Source of the DNA: an uncultured Lachnospiraceae bacterium
GTDB lineage: Bacteria > Bacillota > Clostridia > Lachnospirales > Lachnospiraceae
Length of the DNA stretch: 15,105 bases
Direction: 5' to 3'
NCBI GenBank assembly: GCA_900555195.1
Contig: USKC01000037.1
Coordinates: 1 to 15,105, forward strand
The notes beneath the pieces were generated by a model. That model saw only the letters and a list, made by a program, of their open reading frames with translations. It was not told the DNA's origin and searched no databases. This document shows, piece by piece, positions 1 through 7,295 of the stretch; position 1 is the stretch's first letter, and every line of letters begins with the position of its first letter. Made by a program: the position numbers and the translations under genes.

Positions 1-63
1 GCTCCGGGCTGGCTGTTAAACCGTTTCCGGTTCAGGTATTTTAGGGCATCTTTTTGTATCTCA

Positions 64-2598
64 TCAAGGTTCCTTCTTCACATAAGAGAGGAATTCATTC
101 CCGTTTTCCTCAAACCAGGTCTGGGCATCGTTCATTCCCATCTTATACACAGTTCCGGATTCCGGATTCATCAGGACCACATTCATCTCATTAAAACCGA
201 TAATCAGCACCGCGTTTCCATCGTTCAGCATAGCCAGCACAGGGATCTCCCGATCCGGATAGTACAGAACGCTTTCCAGGCTGCATCCCGTCAGATCCAG
301 AACCTGTACGTTTTCCAGGTTTTCTTCCAGAACCTGTCTGACCGTCTCTCCCTGTTCCAGCAGATATTCCGAATTTCTCATCACCCCTTCATAGGCCAGC
401 ATTACATCAAGGCACACAGCCAGGCTTCCTCTTTCCTCTGAAATGGCAGTCCCTTCTATGGCCATGATCTGGTTTCTGGTATTTTTCCGCTCTTTTCTCC
501 ACACATAGAAACCATCCCGGCTCGTAACCGTTCCCGCAGTATCATAGGCCAGGCTGATGGCTTCGGCCGGCGTGGACACAATCGTCACATCCCCATCCAG
601 ATCATATACATAATAGCTGTCCACATATTCGTCGGAAGGACTAATTACCACTTCTCTGCTGCCCTCATACAATACTTCCCTGGGCGTCTGCATCTTCAAT
701 TTCTGCGTGTCAATTCCTGTCTTGAGCTGGATTTCCGTCAGGCGGTCGTCTTCCTGCGTGGGCACGGTAATGATCTGGTTCGTTTTGGATACGGCTGTCT
801 CCCCGCTCACGATCTGATCGTCTTCACAGGCCACATATTCTCCCTGCCCATTTTTTTCCACGCGCGACAGAATAATCTGATTTTCATTCATCTCGCAGCC
901 GGTCACATAGAATCCGGGCTTTTCATAGGTCATAAGGATTTCACCGTTTTCATCCTGGATCCGAATCTGATACATCGGAAAGATCGTAGCGCCCGCTCCG
1001 TCCTCGGTCAAATCCTGACTTCTTGCCACCCCATATACGATGTCCTCTCCCATAAACCCGAGGGGCAGAAGATAGTCCCCCTCTTCCGCTTCTATAAGCG
1101 TCTGTTCGCCGGTGCTTAAGTTCATCAGCGTCAGGGAGCTGTTCCTGTATTTCTCTCCATCATTCTGCCAGACCACCATACGGTTGCTTTCCGATACCTG
1201 GCAGCTATCCGGGTTCAGGTTCTCAGCAATGGTCTCCACCTGATGTTCCTCCAGATGAATACAGCTGATCTTGTCATTCAGAAACACATACAGTTCATTG
1301 CGCCCGTTCAGATAGGACAGCTGTTCCAATTCCGCTTTCAGGATCTCCGGAGATTTGGAACTGGGTATAAAAGCCATTTCCTCAATCGTATTGGCAGAAT
1401 TATTATAAAAATAAACCGATACCCCGCAATATCCCTCTCTGCGGCCTCTGCTGATATAACCATATACCGCAAAGAAGACATTGCCCGCTTCGTCCACCTG
1501 CAGGATCTTGAAGTCATGTCCGCCGTATAAGGACCGTTCGTTCCTTCCCTCCAGGTCATAGAAGGAAAAGAGCCGTGCCAGCTTATTTTCCGTAACATTC
1601 AGGCTGTACAGCACGCCCGCCTGTTCAAATGCGAGAATTTTGCCTCCCTCGCTTTCCGCCATCTCCACATCCGCATCCAGAATTCCAAGAACCACTTCCG
1701 TATCCACAAAGGAAGAGGCATCTTCCGTAAAGAATTCGCTCATTGTGCGGTCATAATCCAGCAGATACATTCTCTCTGTTCCTGTCCGGATCCGGTAGGT
1801 CTCCTTCACAGCCGCATAGCGTTCCCTTTCATATCGCGTATAGCTGACCAGGTATTCCACAGTTATTGCCGCTGTCTGCTCCGTGATGTCCTGAATCAGA
1901 TAAACCGGCTCCGTCACCTGCTGCACGGCCAGATCTCCCCAGCCAACCTGATCCAGGCTGCTGTGGATGGTCACATGGCTCAACGTGGAATTATCACCCT
2001 CTGAATTGGGTTCCAGGTAGACGCCAAGGTTCGCGCAGCGCTGCTTATCAAACGTGTCCGCACTGAATCCTGCGACAAAATCCAGTTTTTCTTCCACGCC
2101 ATACCCTTCTGCCTGAATAATGCGCGTATAATAGGAGGCCTCTCTTCCATCCTCCAGCTGCAGTTTAAAAATCAGGCTGTATTCCGTCTCCTCATCAATC
2201 AGATCCTTCAGAACGATATCCGCCAGCAGATAGTCTCCTTCTTCTGTATACTCCTGAATCTGCGTATCCTCCACCAGCCGCGTCCCATCTATGCTCCGTA
2301 CCTCAAAAGAAAGGCTGCTCACTTCGCTTCCAAACCGCTGGACGCTGATGGACAGGCCGCGATCCGTTCCGATGGGCACAATGCTTTCGCGCATATATGC
2401 CACTTCCATATCAGCAAGAAAGCCCTGCATCATGTTCACATGCCGGTCTCCCACATTTACATAAATCAGAGGCAGTTCGGGATATTCCATTTCTGCCGTC
2501 ATATCCGTATTTCCCCTGTTCAGCACCATGCTGCTTACAATCAACGCCGCCACAAATGTTACGACGAAAACGCAAGATCTGATAATCGTTTTTTTCAT
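64..2598 (-). CDS. Membrane-anchored extracytoplasmic protein with degenerate C39-like C-terminal domain
   Basis: I do not recognise a named family for this 844-residue protein. Residues about 7-26 form one hydrophobic segment after a basic start (MKK..R), so it is probably a signal anchor or Sec signal with the rest outside the membrane; there is no convincing lipobox. The long middle (about 290-700) alternates short hydrophobic strands with turns and reads like a beta-propeller or WD-like sensor. Residues about 716-844 follow the pattern of peptidase C39-like domains: a helix ending MLAYEG, a strand AVLIIGF, then MNPESG and a final WF..NG. The expected catalytic Cys aligns with Ser725, the His with Asn795 and the third residue with Asn811, so proteolysis is unlikely. 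Its ATG overlaps the stop of the methyltransferase gene by 4 bases, which implies translational coupling. The ORF is certain; the fold is inferred. Confidence 0.85.
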   Translation of the reverse strand: MKKTIIRSCVFVVTFVAALIVSSMVLNRGNTDMTAEMEYPELPLIYVNVGDRHVNMMQGFLADMEVAYMRESIVPIGTDRGLSISVQRFGSEVSSLSFEVRSIDGTRLVEDTQIQEYTEEGDYLLADIVLKDLIDEETEYSLIFKLQLEDGREASYYTRIIQAEGYGVEEKLDFVAGFSADTFDKQRCANLGVYLEPNSEGDNSTLSHVTIHSSLDQVGWGDLAVQQVTEPVYLIQDITEQTAAITVEYLVSYTRYERERYAAVKETYRIRTGTERMYLLDYDRTMSEFFTEDASSFVDTEVVLGILDADVEMAESEGGKILAFEQAGVLYSLNVTENKLARLFSFYDLEGRNERSLYGGHDFKILQVDEAGNVFFAVYGYISRGRREGYCGVSVYFYNNSANTIEEMAFIPSSKSPEILKAELEQLSYLNGRNELYVFLNDKISCIHLEEHQVETIAENLNPDSCQVSESNRMVVWQNDGEKYRNSSLTLMNLSTGEQTLIEAEEGDYLLPLGFMGEDIVYGVARSQDLTEDGAGATIFPMYQIRIQDENGEILMTYEKPGFYVTGCEMNENQIILSRVEKNGQGEYVACEDDQIVSGETAVSKTNQIITVPTQEDDRLTEIQLKTGIDTQKLKMQTPREVLYEGSREVVISPSDEYVDSYYVYDLDGDVTIVSTPAEAISLAYDTAGTVTSRDGFYVWRKERKNTRNQIMAIEGTAISEERGSLAVCLDVMLAYEGVMRNSEYLLEQGETVRQVLEENLENVQVLDLTGCSLESVLYYPDREIPVLAMLNDGNAVLIIGFNEMNVVLMNPESGTVYKMGMNDAQTWFEENGNEFLSYVKKEP

Positions 2599-3812
2599 GA
2601 ATGCTCCTGTCCTATTACCTTTGCTTCCTGCGGATGCATGCCCTTCATCAGCTCCTGAAGGCAGGTGTGTGCTCCAAGCGCTTCCGCCATCTCTGACACA
2701 TGCGTATCGCGCTCACCTGGCCGTTCCCTTTTTACCGCCCGAATCAAAATATTTTTCGGCGTGTGCTCCATATCGATGAATTCCAGAATCTGCGTATCGT
2801 ATCCGGCTTCTTCCAGAAGATTGGCGCGTATCGCATCCGTCAGCAGAGCGGACATCCGCTCTTTAATCAGCCCATATTTCAGCGCCGGCCAAAGCACTTC
2901 ATTCTTGATCTGCCCGTTGACCTCATGCTGACAGCAGGGCACCGACAGGATCACTTTGGCATTCCATCCAATCGCTTTATAAAGCGCATAATCCGTCGCC
3001 GTATCACAGGCATGAAGCGTCACCACCATGTCCGCCGCATCCGTCCCCTCATATACGGCAATATCCCCTTCCTGAAACGAAAGGCCCTCGTAGCCGTATT
3101 TCACGGCCAGCGCATTGCAGTTGTGAATCACATCCGCCTTCAGATCCAGCCCCGTTATCCGGATATCCAGCCCGCACAGTTCATGCAGATAATAATACAT
3201 GGCAAACGTCAGGTAACTCTTTCCACAACCAAAATCAATGATCCGCACACATCTGTCCGCGGGAAAATTCGGCCGCACATCCGCAATGAATTCCAAAAAG
3301 CGGTTGATCTGCCGAAACTTATCATAGCGGCTGCGCACGACCTTCCCCTCCGGCGTCTGTACGCCCAGATCCACCAGAAAAGGAACCACGCGCCCTTCCT
3401 CCAGAATATATTGTTTCCTGCGGTTATGCGCCAGCCTGTCCACAGAAGCGGCGCGTCCCGCCTTTGGGCCGGCAGCAGGGTCCACACTCTGGCGCTTCTC
3501 CTTCTTTCTGATCGTCACCTTTCCCTTTTTGCTCACCAGAACCACTGCGGAAAAGGAAACGTTTTCCACATCCAGCTGCCGGAATCCCTCCATCGTCTGA
3601 CAGATTTCCCGGACAGCTTCTTCTTTTGGCAGATTTTTATGAAACACCTGATTTCCCCGATAGGTTTCCATCTGAAACAGCAGCTTACCGCCTATCAGAA
3701 CCGGTCTTACCTTAACCCGGCTGCCTGCATCCTTATTCCTGCTGCCGCCCGCGGTCATCTGATACAGCCCCTCATTCAGGCTCTCTTCCAAGAGGTTTTT
3801 TAATTCCTCCAT
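2595..3812 (-). CDS. Class I SAM-dependent methyltransferase, Methyltransf_32-like
   Basis: This 405-residue cytosolic protein is a probable SAM-dependent methyltransferase of the Methyltransf_32 (METTL25/GSTCD-like, TRM13-related) group. The SAM-binding motif I is DFGCGKSYLTFA at 193-204, the acidic end of strand 2 is GLDLKADV near 221-228, LHACDTATD lies at 266-274, and the diagnostic VPCCQHE is at 291-297. The N-terminal 180 residues are a separate region with basic stretches (KKGKVTIRKKEKR near 95-107) that could bind RNA. Related domains act on RNA, but the substrate here cannot be read from the sequence. The ATG is preceded by a good AAGGAG site (GGAAGGAG, then AAATAG). It is the first gene of a two-gene unit, with a putative promoter about 140 bases upstream. 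The last ~40 residues, past the core fold, are unassigned. Confidence 0.88.
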   Translation of the reverse strand: MEELKNLLEESLNEGLYQMTAGGSRNKDAGSRVKVRPVLIGGKLLFQMETYRGNQVFHKNLPKEEAVREICQTMEGFRQLDVENVSFSAVVLVSKKGKVTIRKKEKRQSVDPAAGPKAGRAASVDRLAHNRRKQYILEEGRVVPFLVDLGVQTPEGKVVRSRYDKFRQINRFLEFIADVRPNFPADRCVRIIDFGCGKSYLTFAMYYYLHELCGLDIRITGLDLKADVIHNCNALAVKYGYEGLSFQEGDIAVYEGTDAADMVVTLHACDTATDYALYKAIGWNAKVILSVPCCQHEVNGQIKNEVLWPALKYGLIKERMSALLTDAIRANLLEEAGYDTQILEFIDMEHTPKNILIRAVKRERPGERDTHVSEMAEALGAHTCLQELMKGMHPQEAKVIGQEHS

Positions 3813-3836
3813 CTATTTCTCCTTCCACACGCACAA

Positions 3837-3873
3837 GAAGTACAGAGGAAGCTTCACGCCTCCCCGGTACTTC
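3837..3873 (-). other. Leader stem-loop upstream of methyltransferase gene
   Basis: An inverted repeat GAAGTAC...GTACTTC (7 bp, perfect) encloses a second short stem GAGG/CCTC. It lies in the presumed 5' leader, about 13 bases before the ribosome binding site. No U-run follows on the minus strand, so it is not a normal intrinsic terminator. A smaller hairpin, GCCGC-N7-GCGGC, sits upstream at 3907-3923. Either could affect mRNA stability or translation; function is inferred only. Confidence 0.4.
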
Positions 3874-3954
3874 CTTTCTCCCCGTTCTCATCACTGTTTT
3901 ACAGCCGCCGCTTTTCATGCGGCACGCCATCAGACATTTTGTTCGTATGAAAAC

Positions 3955-3983
3955 ATTGTACGCATTTTTAGGGCAATGTACAA
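3955..3983 (-). promoter_or_regulatory. Putative sigma-A-type promoter with embedded inverted repeat
   Basis: On the minus strand TACAAT (5 of 6 match to TATAAT) at 3955-3960 lies 17 bases after TTGTAC at 3978-3983; the -35 match is weak (TTG conserved). The region is AT-rich compared with its surroundings and lies between the possible terminator of the upstream cluster and the methyltransferase gene, where a promoter is expected. TTGTAC and GTACAA form a perfect dyad with a 16-base spacer that overlaps both boxes, so a repressor site is possible. Confidence 0.45.
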
Positions 3984-3992
3984 CTGATATTT

Positions 3993-4034
3993 AAAAAAGA
4001 TTTTGTAACGGTTCAACTCTGCCTGAGCTGTTAC
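3993..4034 (-). terminator. Possible terminator after the MoxR-cluster repeat protein
   Basis: On the minus strand, GTAAC (4030-4034) can pair with GTTAC (4005-4009), and an inner stem AGCTC/GAGTT with a 5-base AGGCA loop forms just inside; the stop codon TAA lies within the outer stem. After a short AAAA the strand runs TCTTTTTT (3993-4000). The stem is imperfect (an unpaired GAACC) and the U-run is not directly adjacent, so this is a weak candidate. Its position, right after the last gene of the cluster and before a promoter, supports it. Confidence 0.4.
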
Positions 4035-4660
4035 AGGATTTTTCCTCTGCCCGGATTCCTATTCTGCCTCCTTCTGTATATCTCATGAAGCAAAAGGATC
4101 TGTATCAGCTCCCTTTCCCGCTCTCCGCCCTGTGCGGCAGCGTCCTGCCTTACAGGGCGCATATTTTCTTCTGCCCGCCGCCCGGCTTCCATCCTGCTGC
4201 CGGCCTCTGTTCTGCTGCCGGCCTCCGTTCGGTTGCCATCCTCCATCCACTTATCAGCCTCCATTCGGCTGCCGGTTCCCATCCGCCCCTCTGCGGCTTC
4301 CTCCTTCATCAGCCGTTCCGCCACCTGGTCGGAAAGTCTTTGAATCGCCAACCTGTCAGGATATTCATCATAGATCATGCTTCCCCGATAGTCCAGCGTA
4401 TCCAGAATACGGTTGATTTTTCCCTGGAAATGCTTCGCCTGTCTGGGATAGAACGAAATCAGATACTCCAGATCACGCAGGGCCGTATCCTCTTCCTCCC
4501 AAAACATCGGCAGGGGATACGTCATATAAAAGGGAAGCCCATTTCCGTAAACGCCGCAGCGCGGACAGCTCTCCCGGAAAAACCTCCCGTCCCTGCTCCC
4601 TTCTTCCTGTGTAGCCTGTGAAAATCCGGGAAAAAATGTCCCCGGCCTGTATTCCTCCAT
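4031..4660 (-). CDS. Hypothetical protein with tandem hexapeptide repeats
   Basis: This 209-residue soluble protein has no function I can name. Residues 32-35 are CPRC, a single CxxC pair. Residues about 71-103 (YPRQAKHFQG... GSMIYDEYPDR) look like a conserved core; I recall similar GS-M-[IF/Y]DEYPD patterns in uncharacterised clostridial proteins, but this needs a search. Residues 130-165 are six hexapeptide units (GSRMEA, DKWMED, GNRTEA, GSRTEA, GSRMEA, GRRAEE) forming a charged, low-complexity linker, possibly preceded by a weak seventh unit EGRMGT. The C-terminal ~25 residues are a basic helix (LIQILLLHEIYRRRQNR). The ATG follows AAAGGGCAGG, a modest ribosome binding site. The gene starts 84 bases after the DUF4129-like membrane gene and is probably the last member of that cluster. 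Confidence 0.72.
   Translation of the reverse strand: MEEYRPGTFFPGFSQATQEEGSRDGRFFRESCPRCGVYGNGLPFYMTYPLPMFWEEEDTALRDLEYLISFYPRQAKHFQGKINRILDTLDYRGSMIYDEYPDRLAIQRLSDQVAERLMKEEAAEGRMGTGSRMEADKWMEDGNRTEAGSRTEAGSRMEAGRRAEENMRPVRQDAAAQGGERERELIQILLLHEIYRRRQNRNPGRGKIL
4166..4273 (-). repeat. Six tandem 18-bp repeats inside the hypothetical gene
   Basis: Six units of 18 bases in frame (4166-4183, 4184-4201, 4202-4219, 4220-4237, 4238-4255, 4256-4273) encode G-[SN]-R-[MT]-E-A and variants. Units 2, 3, 4 and 6 are closest to one another; the unit at 4238-4255 (DKWMED) has drifted most. A weak seventh unit (EGRMGT) may sit at 4274-4291. Because the unit is a multiple of three, copy-number changes would keep the reading frame. 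Confidence 0.8.
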
Positions 4661-4672
4661 CCTGCCCTTTCC

Positions 4673-4701
4673 GGGCCGTCAAAGCCCTGAGCTATCGGCC
4701 C
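4673..4701 (-). other. Hairpin in the leader of the repeat-protein gene
   Basis: A perfect 6-bp stem GGGCCG/CGGCCC with a 17-base loop lies just before the weak ribosome binding site of the 209-residue gene. No U-run follows on the minus strand, so it is not a clear terminator. It could separate the expression of this gene from the upstream cluster or protect an mRNA end. Confidence 0.35.
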
Positions 4702-4744
4702 ATCTCTTTTAATTTATGGTATGCAAAATGCGCGGATATGTTTT

Positions 4745-6166
4745 CTACTTACGGAAACGGGACGGTCCCCTTTCTCCGGAGAGCATGTCCGCAAGCTGTC
4801 CGGCGCGGCGCGCCTCCTTTGCAGTACAGCCTCCCGCATAACGCGCTTTTTCATATAGCTGGACCAATTCGAGAAAAAGAGCCTCCTTATGGCAGGCTTC
4901 CTCCCCCGCCTTCTCTTTCCCCTCCTCCAAATGCATCAAGCAGGAAAGTTCTCTGGCTGTTTTGCCTTGTACCAGGCCTTTTCTCGCTTCTTCCTTCCAT
5001 GGATCCTTCCTCGCCTTTCCCCCATTCGTTCCATCCGGGTTGCGAAATCCTTCCGTCCGCCGAATCGTCCGGATAAACGCCTTTCGTATCTTCTCCTCCT
5101 CCGTTCTGGCAAAAAGCAGCCGCCTTCTCTCCCCTCTCTCTTTCTTTTGCCCCTTCTCTATCCTTTCCCTGATCTCTTCCGCGTCGTTCGCATCTTCCCT
5201 TGTTTCTCCGCGCTTTTCATAAAAACGATGAAGGGCAGCAAGGAACAGCTTATACAGTGCGAAGCAGATCAGAAACAGGCAGCCGCCCAGAATCACCAGC
5301 TCTATCGCCTTATAGAGAAGTTCCAGCCAGAACGGTGAGGCGGCCGCCTCTCCGGCCGCCAGCTGCGGCACGGCCGCCGGCGCTTCTTCTATCTGTTCCG
5401 CTCCTCCGTCGCTTCCAAACAGGCGAAGCAGCATGCCAAGGCACCACAAGATTCCCCTGCCAAGATACCAAAGGCCTTCTTTCAGCCACGTCACAGCTTT
5501 ATTCATCAGGCTGTCATCCGCTGCCGCTCCCAGAATCATCACCACAATCAGGCTGCAGGCCGCACTCAGGCCCCCTCCCTGCATCAGCATCTTTCTCGCC
5601 GGAATATGCGCATTGCTTGCCCGATTAAATCGGATGAACTGTTCCAGGCGCTGCAGATATATATGAATAAAAAACAGAAACGTATAAAGAAGCGCTGCGT
5701 TCAGAATTCTCGCACAGCTCTCATCTGCGCCAAGATAAGCGCAAAGGAAAAATGTCCCTGCCCCCAGCACCGCCGCGGCAGCGGCTCCCAGCGCCCCTTC
5801 CCCGTCGGACTGAAGTTTGAAGCGCACATAGAGGGAGCGGAACAGATAACAGGCGGTCAGCATAACAAACACCGCCCTCTGCGGCGCCGTCTCTCCCAGG
5901 CAGGAACCCAAAAACAGCACAGCCGCATGCAGGCCCATAAAGGCCAGAAACCGATTCGCGGCCATCCGGATCAGCCATGCAGAAATAGGAACTGCGAGAA
6001 GCAAAATCTGCCTGAACAGGGACGGCTGCGCAAAGGACATCTCCCCAAAGGCGCTTTCCACCTTGGGAAAAAGGGCGAACAGAACGGTTTCTACGCAGAA
6101 TACCACCAGATAATTTTGCAGGATTTCCATCATTTCCAGCAGACGTTTCAGCCCTTTATGCCCCAT
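4745..6166 (-). CDS. Polytopic membrane protein with DUF4129-like C-terminal domain
   Basis: This 473-residue protein has about seven hydrophobic segments (near 16-33, 54-68, 74-90, 98-115, 125-146, 155-172, 196-216), a further one at about 285-310, and an Ala/Glu-rich loop at 255-278. The cytoplasmic tail (about 315-473) is highly charged. Its last ~110 residues follow the DUF4129 pattern: RKAF...RR near 361-370, GKTARELSCL at 401-410, and LYEKARYAGGCTAKEA at 437-452. In MoxR-DUF58 clusters the third gene usually encodes a TgpA-like protein with membrane helices, a transglutaminase domain and DUF4129; here the transglutaminase part is absent. The ATG overlaps the end of the DUF58 gene by 11 bases and is preceded by GGAGG. 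It probably acts with the MoxR and DUF58 proteins at the membrane; its biochemical role is unknown. Confidence 0.85.
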   Translation of the reverse strand: MGHKGLKRLLEMMEILQNYLVVFCVETVLFALFPKVESAFGEMSFAQPSLFRQILLLAVPISAWLIRMAANRFLAFMGLHAAVLFLGSCLGETAPQRAVFVMLTACYLFRSLYVRFKLQSDGEGALGAAAAAVLGAGTFFLCAYLGADESCARILNAALLYTFLFFIHIYLQRLEQFIRFNRASNAHIPARKMLMQGGGLSAACSLIVVMILGAAADDSLMNKAVTWLKEGLWYLGRGILWCLGMLLRLFGSDGGAEQIEEAPAAVPQLAAGEAAASPFWLELLYKAIELVILGGCLFLICFALYKLFLAALHRFYEKRGETREDANDAEEIRERIEKGQKKERGERRRLLFARTEEEKIRKAFIRTIRRTEGFRNPDGTNGGKARKDPWKEEARKGLVQGKTARELSCLMHLEEGKEKAGEEACHKEALFLELVQLYEKARYAGGCTAKEARRAGQLADMLSGERGPSRFRK

Positions 6167-7292
6167 TCAGCAATTCCTCCGCATTCAGCCGGATAAAATG
6201 CAGCTTCTCCGGCTTTTCCACTTCGCTCTCCATCCGAGGGAGCAGCGGGCACATCCATATGCCCTCCGCACCGCTGGCCAGATACGTTTCCAGAAGATTC
6301 TGGAATGCAGCGCTCCTGTCCACGGACAGAAACACGCTCATCATTTCCTTCCTGCCATCTTCCAGTTCTTTTGCAAATAAATGCGCAAATCCATCCACTT
6401 CCTCCTCCAGATTCAGCCTGGCCAGCGCACGGTTGATGCTCTCCATCTGCCCTGCTCCCGAACTGGGCGGCAGCCGCATGGGTCTGCCTGTCAGAATATC
6501 TTTTGCATTGCAGTATACGGCCACCCGTATCCCTTGGCCAAGCAGCATCTGCGCGATACGGGCCGCAATGCGTATGCACAGTTCCATCAGCTCTTCCTGC
6601 CGCCAGATCCCGTTGTCCTCCAAATTCAGGAAGATCCGAACCGCCTGCAGGGACGTATAATTGCGCATATTTACCATGAGCGTTCCTATGCGCGCCGTGG
6701 CCTTCCAGTTGATCGCTTTTCTCTCGTCAAAGGGCGCATATTCCCGGATCCCGCGATATTCAAAAGGATCTTCCAGCAGATGGCGTTTTGCCAGGATCTC
6801 TCCGTTCAGTTTCTGCAGCGCGCGGTCGAGTTCAAAGCCGCCCACAGGTGCGGGATACACATACAGGCTGCTGTTCTCCTCCAGTTCCTCCACCATCTCA
6901 TTCCCGAGGAAAAGGTCAGAACAGACCAGATCCAGGCCGTTTATCCGATAATATCCCCTCGCGGCGCACCGAAACGGGATCCGCCTCATCACACGCTGCC
7001 TCGGCCCCATGGAAAGGATATCATTGCGGTAATACTGATCGGACACCGCACTGTCTCCTTCTCCGGAAAAATGCAGCTTTCTTGATACCTGAAATTTCAC
7101 CTTCAGCACAGGAAGGGGAAGCAGCTTTCCATTTTCCACCTGCTCCACCAGACAGCATTCTTCCCCTTCCGTCGCGCTTTCCCTGGAAAAATACAGCCTG
7201 GCGGACAGGCCTTTCTTCCAGAACCGGGCATAGATCCATGTTTGAAGGAAATAGAACGCCGCCGCTCCCGCACATATCCATAGAATCAGCAT
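6156..7292 (-). CDS. DUF58 domain protein, partner of MoxR ATPase
   Basis: This 378-residue protein has one N-terminal hydrophobic segment (about 2-20), then a region with beta-rich character (about 28-150), then the DUF58 core. The signature runs from DPFEYRGIREYAPFDE (175-190) into RKAINWKATAR (191-201), which is the best-conserved stretch of the family. The part after about 215 resembles a von Willebrand A-like fold, but a clean DxSxS metal site is not evident (FLNLEDN at the equivalent strand), so metal binding may be lost. DUF58 proteins are regularly encoded beside MoxR ATPases and are thought to be their clients or adaptors in cell-envelope or complex-assembly functions. The gene starts 3 bases after the MoxR stop codon and overlaps the next gene, so the three are surely one transcript. 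Confidence 0.92.
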   Translation of the reverse strand: MLILWICAGAAAFYFLQTWIYARFWKKGLSARLYFSRESATEGEECCLVEQVENGKLLPLPVLKVKFQVSRKLHFSGEGDSAVSDQYYRNDILSMGPRQRVMRRIPFRCAARGYYRINGLDLVCSDLFLGNEMVEELEENSSLYVYPAPVGGFELDRALQKLNGEILAKRHLLEDPFEYRGIREYAPFDERKAINWKATARIGTLMVNMRNYTSLQAVRIFLNLEDNGIWRQEELMELCIRIAARIAQMLLGQGIRVAVYCNAKDILTGRPMRLPPSSGAGQMESINRALARLNLEEEVDGFAHLFAKELEDGRKEMMSVFLSVDRSAAFQNLLETYLASGAEGIWMCPLLPRMESEVEKPEKLHFIRLNAEELLNGA

Positions 7293-7295
7293 CTT

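Noticed and set aside
1..63. A possible next gene or terminator downstream of the 844-residue gene
   Set aside because: One minus-strand frame is open to the edge and reads protein-like (EIQKDALKYLNRKRFN), but it has no usual start codon and only ~21 codons. A small AACCG-GAAA-CGGTT hairpin is present without a U-run. Too little sequence to call either.
2700..3803. A 367-codon plus-strand open frame opposite the methyltransferase gene
   Set aside because: It mirrors a gene with clear SAM-binding motifs; its own translation has no recognisable motif and is rich in His, Arg and Pro, as expected for an antisense shadow in GC-biased codons.
3837..3873. The leader stem-loop as a riboswitch or T-box
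   Set aside because: It is too small, and I see no T-box sequence, conserved riboswitch core or following terminator.
4702..4744. AT-rich patch before the 209-residue gene as a promoter
   Set aside because: I could not pair a reasonable -10 with a -35 at 16-18 base spacing on the minus strand.
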